Source of the DNA: an uncultured Anaerolineae bacterium
GTDB taxonomy: Bacteria > Chloroflexota > Anaerolineae > Promineifilales > Promineifilaceae
Direction of reading: 5' to 3'
DNA: 57,636 nt
NCBI GenBank assembly: GCA_937943625.1
Contig: CALEAD010000035.1
Location: 1 to 57,636, forward strand
The number at the start of each line of letters is the position of its first letter. Position 1 is the stretch's first letter. Below, in pieces: positions 17,945 to 24,477 of the stretch. The translations under genes and the position numbers were made by a program. A model generated the notes under the pieces. The model saw only the letters and a program-made list of their open reading frames with translations. It was not told where the DNA came from and made no database searches.

Positions 17945-19435
17945 TTAGACCATCCCGGCAGCCCGCACGGCGCTGGCCAGGCGACGCACCCCCTCGGCAA
18001 TTTCCTCTTCTGCCAGGCCGCTAAAACCGAGGAGAATAGACGGGGGAAACGGCCGTTGCAGGTGATAAAACTCCCCAGGATACACCCGCACCCCATGTAC
18101 CGCCGCCATGCGCACCACCTCCCGCTCATTGAGCGCCTCGTTCAGGTAAACCATTACGTGCAGGCCGGCGGCATCTTGCGCATAGTGAACCTGCTCGCCC
18201 AGGTAGTTGGCCAGCGCTGTCACCAGCGCCTGCCGGCGCGCGCCATACTCCTGGCGCAGATGACGCAGGTGACGGTCAAAGTGCCCTTCGCGGATAAAAT
18301 CGGCAACGGCCGCCTGCATCAGGGTGGGTGCGCCGCGATCGATCAGCCGCTTGGCGCGCAGGAATGGGTCGCGCAGCGCCGCAGGCAGCACCACATAGGC
18401 CAGACGCAGCGCGGGAAACAGCACCTTCGAGAAGGTGCCCAGGTATACCACGTGCCCACTCTCATCTAACCCTTGTAGCGCCGAGAGGGGACGGCCGTCG
18501 TAGCGTAGCTCCCCGTCATAATCATCCTCAATTACCACCGCTTGTTGCACCTGTGCCCATTGCAGCAGCGCCAGCCGCCGTGCCAGGGACATGCTGCCAC
18601 CGCGCGGAAATTGGTTAGAGGGCGTCACAAACAGCATGCGCGCGCGTGCATCGGGCGGAATGGCTTCAACGGGCAATCCTGCCTCGTCTACGGGCATGGG
18701 CAGCAGGCGCGCGCCATTCACGCGGAAAAGCTGAAAGGCGTCCTGGTAACCCGGCGTTTCTACCACGACGCCGTCGCCGGGTTGCAGCAACAGGCGGCTG
18801 AGAATGTCTAGCGTTTGCTGTGCACCGCTGACGATGACGATTTGCCCTGGGTCGCCGCGCACGCCGCGCATTTGTGCCAGGCGTTCGGCAATGGCCTGGC
18901 GCAGGGGCATGAAGCCGGCAACAGAGGCGTGGCGCGCCAGCAGGATGTCGTCTGTGCTGAGGTAGCGCGCCAACAGCCGCCGCCAGATGTCGTAGGGAAA
19001 GCCGTGAGAATAGGTGCGTCCCAGGCTAAAATCAATTTCGCCGCCAACGGCCGTTTCCCCACCATCCTGGCTCTCATCTCGCAGTGGCGCTGCGGCGATG
19101 CGCTCTGGCGTAGTCAGCACACGCTGGCCCCAGGAGGAAAAAATGGGGGCAAAGGGGGCAGCAGTAGGGGAAACGGCCGTTGCCGGCAAATCCTGCGCCA
19201 CAAAAGTGCCAGCCCCCACGCGGCTGACTACAAACCCCTCTGCCTGAAGCTGGGCCAATGCCGTCTCTACCGTTACCCGCGCCACGCCTGCCTGCTGCGC
19301 CAGTGCACGGCAGGTTGGCAGGCGGCTGCCCGGCTGCAGGTCTCCTTGCAAAATTTGCTGGCGAATTTGCCAGTAAAGTTGCCAATATTTCGGGCGATCC
19401 CCTTCTGCCCCTATTTGCACAGTGAGTGATCCCAT
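17945..19435 (-). CDS. MocR/PdxR-family regulator (GntR winged helix plus aminotransferase-like domain)
   Basis: About 496 residues. The N-terminal GntR-type winged helix (about residues 12-80) shows YWQLYWQIRQQILQGDLQPGSRLPTCRALAQQAGVARVTVETALAQLQAEGFV. After a linker the fold-type I PLP domain (about 120-490) has FSLGRTYSHGFPYDIWRRLLARYL, VIVSGAQQTLDILSRLL, FVTPSNQFPRGGSM, VVIEDDYDGELRY and GTFSKVLFPALRLAYVVLP, where the Lys of the SKVLFPALR motif should bind PLP. MocR proteins sense PLP or amino-compound ligands and commonly control divergent genes. The ATG at 19435 begins the family-typical N-terminus; an upstream in-frame start would extend through a palindrome and is rejected. A 39-bp palindrome lies 13 bases ahead of the start. 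Confidence 0.9.
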   Translation of the reverse strand: MGSLTVQIGAEGDRPKYWQLYWQIRQQILQGDLQPGSRLPTCRALAQQAGVARVTVETALAQLQAEGFVVSRVGAGTFVAQDLPATAVSPTAAPFAPIFSSWGQRVLTTPERIAAAPLRDESQDGGETAVGGEIDFSLGRTYSHGFPYDIWRRLLARYLSTDDILLARHASVAGFMPLRQAIAERLAQMRGVRGDPGQIVIVSGAQQTLDILSRLLLQPGDGVVVETPGYQDAFQLFRVNGARLLPMPVDEAGLPVEAIPPDARARMLFVTPSNQFPRGGSMSLARRLALLQWAQVQQAVVIEDDYDGELRYDGRPLSALQGLDESGHVVYLGTFSKVLFPALRLAYVVLPAALRDPFLRAKRLIDRGAPTLMQAAVADFIREGHFDRHLRHLRQEYGARRQALVTALANYLGEQVHYAQDAAGLHVMVYLNEALNEREVVRMAAVHGVRVYPGEFYHLQRPFPPSILLGFSGLAEEEIAEGVRRLASAVRAAGMV

Positions 19436-19447
19436 CTGGTTTCTCCA

Positions 19448-19486
19448 AATTGCTGCTGTCAACCTGGCAGGTTGACAGCAGCAATT
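19448..19486. promoter_or_regulatory. 39-bp palindrome upstream of the MocR gene
   Basis: AATTGCTGCTGTCAACCTG (19448-19466), a single G, then its exact inverse (19468-19486): 19-bp arms without mismatch. It sits 13 bases before the start codon of the MocR-like gene, at the junction with a MITE-like element whose terminal repeat shares its right arm. It is a candidate operator for autoregulation or an RNA hairpin in the leader. Confidence 0.6.
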
Positions 19487-19738
19487 CTCAATTTGGGCAT
19501 GGTTCGTAAAGGCTATGTTGGCTGCCAACGGCCGACCGCTTCTCTGCTGCAAGTCGCGGTACTCTGTCAACGGCCGTCTGCGACCTGTTCGTAGTACCGT
19601 TCATAGTGCCGACTTTAATCCTCGTTCGTAGTGCCGACTTTAGTCGGCTGCCTGCTAAAGCTGCCCGCTAAAGCGGTCACTACGAACTTTTCCACGCCGT
19701 CCCACCCACCCCCATTGTTGCAAATTTAGAATTGCTGG
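19478..19738. mobile_element. MITE-like element, copy 1
   Basis: A 261-bp non-coding element between two divergent regulator genes. The ends GCAGCAATTCTCAATTTG (19478-19495) and the inverse of CCAGCAATTCTAAATTTG (19721-19738) form 18-bp terminal inverted repeats with two mismatches. A GTTGACA at 19471-19477 and again at 19739-19745 could be a 7-bp target duplication. Inside are CGTTCGTAGTGCCGACTTTAG and AGCGGTCACTACGAAC, an inner inverted repeat. The element matches the reverse complement of 41939-42147 over most of its length. Confidence 0.65.
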
Positions 19739-19805
19739 GTTGACAAGCTGATCAATGACTTCTCAGGCAATCCTGGATAAAATTAACCTCAGGAGCTTTA
19801 AGTTT

Positions 19806-20420
19806 ATGCCATATCGCAGCACAGACACAACCCGCCAGAAGAAGGATCACAAGCGCACCGCCATGATGCAGGCTGCTGTGCGCGTATTTGCCGAAAAAGG
19901 ATACCATGAAGCAACCGTGCGCGACGTGGTATCTGCCGCGGACGTGGCGATTGGCACATTCTACTTCTACTTTCCCGACAAAGAGACGCTGTTTATCCAC
20001 TTGTATGAAGAAACGGCCGACTTTCTGGTACGCACCTTGCAGCAGGCTATCGCCAACCGGGCCACGCTGGTGCAGCAGCTTCAGGCCGGTATCCAGGCTT
20101 ATGTTAACATTGCTCTCTTTGAACCGGCCGTGGTGCAGCTTTTATTGATCGGGGGTGTAGGTGCAGCGCGTTCCTTGCAGCAAAAACGGGCTGATTTTCG
20201 TGAAGCGCTGGTGGCGTTATGGCAGGCGCCACTACAAATTGCCCTGGAAAAGGGACAGATAGCGCCACAAAACATACGTCGCACCGCAGAGGCATTGGTC
20301 GGCGCATTTGATGAAGTGGTGTTAAATTTGCTTGGCGCGCCCGCTCCGGAAGTAGAGGCAGCAATTGCAGTCAAGGAAATGGCGCAGTTTGCCCTACGCG
20401 CCGTGGCCTACAAAGGGTAA
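19806..20420 (+). CDS. TetR-family transcriptional regulator
   Basis: A 204-residue repressor-type protein. The N-terminal helix-turn-helix (about residues 18-65) has RTAMMQAAVRVFAEKGYHEATVRDVVSAADVAIGTFYFYFPDKETLF, a canonical TetR pattern. The remainder is a helical ligand and dimerisation domain with no recognisable ligand signature. The ATG at 19806 with AGGAG at about 19792 is preferred over the ATG at 19755, which would add 17 unlike residues. Its stop lies 10 bases before the start of the six-GAF kinase gene, so the two are very likely co-transcribed. An oddity is a TetR repressor paired with a large phosphorelay kinase. Confidence 0.88.
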   Translation: MPYRSTDTTRQKKDHKRTAMMQAAVRVFAEKGYHEATVRDVVSAADVAIGTFYFYFPDKETLFIHLYEETADFLVRTLQQAIANRATLVQQLQAGIQAYVNIALFEPAVVQLLLIGGVGAARSLQQKRADFREALVALWQAPLQIALEKGQIAPQNIRRTAEALVGAFDEVVLNLLGAPAPEVEAAIAVKEMAQFALRAVAYKG

Positions 20421-20430
20421 ACAAAATGGC

Positions 20431-23400
20431 ATGAGCGTAGAAGAGCCTGACCAACCCCAAGCAACGGCCGTATCCAACCCCACCGGTCTGCTTCAACGCC
20501 TGCATATTGCCGCGCGTCAGCACGTTGACGCTGGCTCCTACCTGGAAGAGGCCATCCATCACATTCAGCAAGCCTTTGGCTACTACCACGTGCAAATTTA
20601 CCTATTGCAAGAGGGGGAGCCAACCGCTCCCCGCCTTGTGCTGCAATGTGGCACGGGGGATACGGGGCGTGCGCGCTTGCAGCGCGGCTTTTTCTTACCC
20701 CTCAATGCTCACCGCAGCCTCATTGCCCAGGCAGCACGCGAGCGCACGCCGGTCATTAGCAACGACGCGCGTCAGTCCCCCTCCCACCTGCCCAACCCAT
20801 TTTTGTCAGAGACCCGCGCCGAGGCCGCCATCCCTCTTCTCGATGGCGAGCACCTGTTGGGGGTGCTGGATGTGCAGCACACTAAAACCGGCTGCTTTAC
20901 CGAGTCAGTACAACTGTTGCTGTCTCTGCTGGCTGACCAGCTTAGCAGCGCACTCAGCGCCTATGCGTTGCAAGGGCAAGCGGCACATTTGCGCCAACAT
21001 CTGGCTGCATTGCAGCAAATGGCTAATCTGGCAACGGCCGTTGACGATGAAAACAGCCTCATCACCCAGGTGACGCACATCCTGCGCCAGACGCTGCAAG
21101 CAGAAAACTGCGGTTTCCGCCTGGTTGACCTGCAAAGCGGTAACCTGCGCAGTCACTCTTCCTACCAACAAGCCTCGAGCGGCAGCCGTACCCTCAGGGT
21201 TACCGGCCCTGGTGAAGGTATTACCGGGCGCGTTCTGGCAACCGGCCAGCCCTGGCGCATTGCCGATGTATCGCAGGAGCCTGCCTTCTTAGGCGACCCG
21301 ACAATTCGCGCCGAGCTGTGCGTTCCCCTCAAGCTGGGAGAGGAAACGATCGGCGTAATTAACGCCGAAAGTACGCGCCTGAACGCATTTAGCGCCGCCG
21401 ATGAAGCCTTTTTGCTCACGGTAGCCACGCAGGTTGCCACCGCCCTCCAGCGCATCCGGCTGGCAAATAGATTGCAGGATCAGATTGCGGAAAAGGGCGT
21501 GCTGCTGCACATGATGAAAGAGGCATCCTCTTTACAGATAGAAAATGTGTTGGTTGGCATTGCCCAGGCAGCCAAAGAGCTGCTGCAAGCCGATTCCAGC
21601 CGCATTTACCTGCTGGAGGCAGATGAAGAAACGCTCACCTGTGCGGTCACGCTCTCAGATGTGAACGAAGCCATAAAGCGATTTCCCCTCAAGCTGGGAC
21701 AGGGCATCAATGGCAGCGTGGCGCTGCGCGGCGTCCCTGAGATAGTGCCCAACACGCGCTACGACAGGCGCACCGTCTACATCCCCGGCCTGCCGCCGCG
21801 TGATATGGCTGCTGCGCTGGCGCCAATTAAGCTGCGCCAAAAAGTGTTGGGTGTAATAAGTGTATATCGCCGGGACACAAACCAACAATTCACGCAAGAA
21901 GACCTGAATCTGCTGTTGACCATTGCCGGCCAACTGGCAGTGGCACTCTCTAACGCGCGCTTGCTTACGGCCGCACAGCGCAGGCGGGAAGAGGTGAACA
22001 TTATATCTGCTACGGCCATTGCCGCCGCAGAGTCCATCACCGCAGATGACTTGCTAGACCGTGTGACGCGCCTGGCCAGCACGCGGTTGTTTCCAGATGG
22101 CTTTGGCGCCATGGTGTATGACGCCGTCAGTGGTGTATTGCGCACCCACCCGACCTATCATGGGCCAGAAGCCACCGTGCCGCTAGAGGGCAGCATGGCA
22201 GGCATGGTGTTTACCTCTGGTAAGCCTTATCGCACGGCAGACATTTTGCGCGAAAAGCGCTTTTTTGAGGCGCAGTTTTTTGAGCTGGGTGCGCGTCTGC
22301 GTGCGCGTCTGTGTGTGCCGCTGCGCGTGGGGGGCAAACCGGTGGGCGTCCTGCACGCAGAAGGGAAACAACCCGGCGTGTTTGTGGCTGCCGATGAGGA
22401 ACTTTTGCTGTTGCTGGCCAGACAACTGGAAATAGCGCTGGAGCGATTACAACTGCTGGATTTGGTGCAGCAGCGTGCAGTGCAGCAGCAGTCGTTGCTG
22501 GTCATGGCCGGCACAGTGTTAACTTGCGCCAATCCGACGGATTTATGGACGGCCGTTAATCGCGCCGCCGAGACTCTGCTCCAGGCAGATAGAACGGCCG
22601 TTTACCTGGTCAATGCCGACGGCAGCAGCCTAGTGTGTGCTCATGCCAAAGGACTTTCGGCCGCTTTCCTGGAAGACCTGGAAAACCACTTCAGCCAATT
22701 CCCCGATGCGCAGTTGTTGCAGAACGCCAAACCCTTAATCATCTATAACGTGCACCAACACAGCCTGGCTGCCAGTGCTCTCGGTCCTGTTGAGCGTGAA
22801 GGCTTTTTGTCCTACGCACTCTTCCCGTTAATCACTACCCAGGGCGTTTTCATGGGCGCCCTGGGCCTTTACTACGATCAGACCCATTCATTTACTACTG
22901 AGAGCACCACCGCTGCACAAACATTGGCCCGGGTGATTGCTATTGCCCTGCAAAACATCCACGCGTTCACCGAACGCAGCCACGCCCTGCTTAGCGAAAG
23001 GCGGCTGAACGAATTTATGCGCCGCCTATATGCTGAACAAAGTTTGCCCAACATTTTCTCCAGCATTATCTCTAATGCGTCCGTATTGGTTGGCGCTGAT
23101 GGGGGAGTAATAGCTCTGCTGCTGGATGATGAAACCATGCTTTACTATCCGTACAATTTGCCGACAAGTGCCTCTTTGGAGCCAAGTAGACGCAAGCAAG
23201 GCATTGCCTGGGAGATCGTGGAAAGTGGAGAGTCTGTTTTGCTTGCACATTACGCCCAGCACCCGCGCGCCGCACGCGCCTGGGTTGAAGTCGGCATTCA
23301 GGCATTCATTGGGGTTCCCCTGGAAACGCCACACGGGATTCAGGGTGCGCTCTGCCTGTTCAACTTTTCCGTGCACAAACCCTTTCACGAAAAAGACCTG

Positions 23401-24219
23401 CGTCTGACCGAAGAAATTGCGCGCCAGGCGGCCCAGGCTATTTACAACGCGCGGCGCTATGATGAGGCAATTCAGCGCCTGAACCAGATTGCCATCACCC
23501 TGGCGCGCCAGGAAGAGATCGACCGTCAGCGAGACACCTTTGTGCATACGCTAAGCCACGAACTGCGCACCCCTCTGGGCATTATCATGGGACACGCAGA
23601 GCTGCTAGAGAGTGGCATTTTGGGAGATTTGCAGCCAGCCCAGCTAGAGTCTATGCGCATCATTACGCGGCGGTTGCAGATGCTGAACAAGATGTTGGAC
23701 GATCTTAATCTCCTCCTGGCAGCACACATGGAAAGGGGAGCTTATCAGCTTATCCAGCCCAACCTACTGCTTGATTCGCTGGTAGCTGAATTCCGTTTGC
23801 AGGCAGAGGGGCTTTCCTTAGAGATCACGGCCGAAATTTCGCCTGCTTTGCCGCAAATTTTAGGGGACGCCACCCACTTGCGGCGCGTGTTTGATAATCT
23901 GTTGGCGAATGCGCTTAAGTTCACCCCCGCAGGAGGGCGGGTGCAAGTGCGCGCCTTTGCCGAGGGAGAATACGTTGTTTTTCAGGTGAGCGACACAGGG
24001 GTGGGTATTCCGGCAGACCAGCTAGAGCGCATTTTTGATCGTTTTTACCAATTGCAAAGCCACAAGAGCATGAATCCTTATGGCGTAGGGCTGGGATTGT
24101 CGCTGGTAAAGAAGCTGGTAGAAGCCCATCATGGGTATGTGCGTGTGCAGAGTGAGGAGGGGCACGGTTCTACGTTTGAGGTGGGGTTGCCTATTGCCAA
24201 AAGCGCGGGCCAGACCTGA
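20431..24219 (+). CDS. soluble sensor histidine kinase with six GAF domains
   Basis: About 1262 residues with no transmembrane helix. Six GAF-like blocks follow one another (about 15-180, 200-350, 360-530, 540-705, 715-870, 880-1035). Each ends with the typical strand and helix, such as AAIPLLDGEHLLGVLDVQ, LCVPLKLGEETIGVINAES, LAPIKLRQKVLGVISVYR, LCVPLRVGGKPVGVLHAEG, FPLITTQGVFMGALGLYY and IGVPLETPHGIQGALCLF. The kinase core has the H-box FVHTLSHELRTPLG (phospho-His about 1043), N-box FDNLLANALKFTPAGG, G1 DTGVGIP, F-box FDRFYQL and G2 GVGLGLSLV. There is no receiver domain. GAF domains usually bind small ligands or chromophores; no biliverdin-binding Cys is obvious. The ATG at 20431 gives MSVEEPDQ; it lies 10 bases after the TetR gene. 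No cognate regulator is adjacent; the orphan regulators at 9.7-11.7 kb are candidates. Confidence 0.9.
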   Translation: MSVEEPDQPQATAVSNPTGLLQRLHIAARQHVDAGSYLEEAIHHIQQAFGYYHVQIYLLQEGEPTAPRLVLQCGTGDTGRARLQRGFFLPLNAHRSLIAQAARERTPVISNDARQSPSHLPNPFLSETRAEAAIPLLDGEHLLGVLDVQHTKTGCFTESVQLLLSLLADQLSSALSAYALQGQAAHLRQHLAALQQMANLATAVDDENSLITQVTHILRQTLQAENCGFRLVDLQSGNLRSHSSYQQASSGSRTLRVTGPGEGITGRVLATGQPWRIADVSQEPAFLGDPTIRAELCVPLKLGEETIGVINAESTRLNAFSAADEAFLLTVATQVATALQRIRLANRLQDQIAEKGVLLHMMKEASSLQIENVLVGIAQAAKELLQADSSRIYLLEADEETLTCAVTLSDVNEAIKRFPLKLGQGINGSVALRGVPEIVPNTRYDRRTVYIPGLPPRDMAAALAPIKLRQKVLGVISVYRRDTNQQFTQEDLNLLLTIAGQLAVALSNARLLTAAQRRREEVNIISATAIAAAESITADDLLDRVTRLASTRLFPDGFGAMVYDAVSGVLRTHPTYHGPEATVPLEGSMAGMVFTSGKPYRTADILREKRFFEAQFFELGARLRARLCVPLRVGGKPVGVLHAEGKQPGVFVAADEELLLLLARQLEIALERLQLLDLVQQRAVQQQSLLVMAGTVLTCANPTDLWTAVNRAAETLLQADRTAVYLVNADGSSLVCAHAKGLSAAFLEDLENHFSQFPDAQLLQNAKPLIIYNVHQHSLAASALGPVEREGFLSYALFPLITTQGVFMGALGLYYDQTHSFTTESTTAAQTLARVIAIALQNIHAFTERSHALLSERRLNEFMRRLYAEQSLPNIFSSIISNASVLVGADGGVIALLLDDETMLYYPYNLPTSASLEPSRRKQGIAWEIVESGESVLLAHYAQHPRAARAWVEVGIQAFIGVPLETPHGIQGALCLFNFSVHKPFHEKDLRLTEEIARQAAQAIYNARRYDEAIQRLNQIAITLARQEEIDRQRDTFVHTLSHELRTPLGIIMGHAELLESGILGDLQPAQLESMRIITRRLQMLNKMLDDLNLLLAAHMERGAYQLIQPNLLLDSLVAEFRLQAEGLSLEITAEISPALPQILGDATHLRRVFDNLLANALKFTPAGGRVQVRAFAEGEYVVFQVSDTGVGIPADQLERIFDRFYQLQSHKSMNPYGVGLGLSLVKKLVEAHHGYVRVQSEEGHGSTFEVGLPIAKSAGQT

Positions 24220-24284
24220 TGAGGTGACGAGGTGATAACGCATCATTTTTTGCCCGTTCGGCGCGTCGAACAGGAGACTTCGTG

Positions 24285-24401
24285 GGCAACAGCGCACTAC
24301 GAATGAAGCCGTAACACCGATAACACAGGTTTTATTTACAAGATAGACCGTAGACCGCAGACGGGGGTCGGCCGTCAGCGGTCATTTTCAAGGGAGCGCT
24401 G
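24285..24401 (+). repeat. composite intergenic repeat, copy between convergent genes
   Basis: It reads through CACTACGAATGAAGCCG, AGGTTTTATTTACAAG, GACCGTAGACCGCAGAC and GTCAGCGGTCATTTTCAAGG. The same order of words is found at 34540-34652. Here it lies between convergent genes rather than ahead of a start codon. Confidence 0.65.
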
Positions 24402-24477
24402 AGGTTAATGGGCCGCCAGGTGTAAAGCCGAGGGATGGCATTACGCTCCCTGCGCTCTACGCTTCATGTTTTACCCC

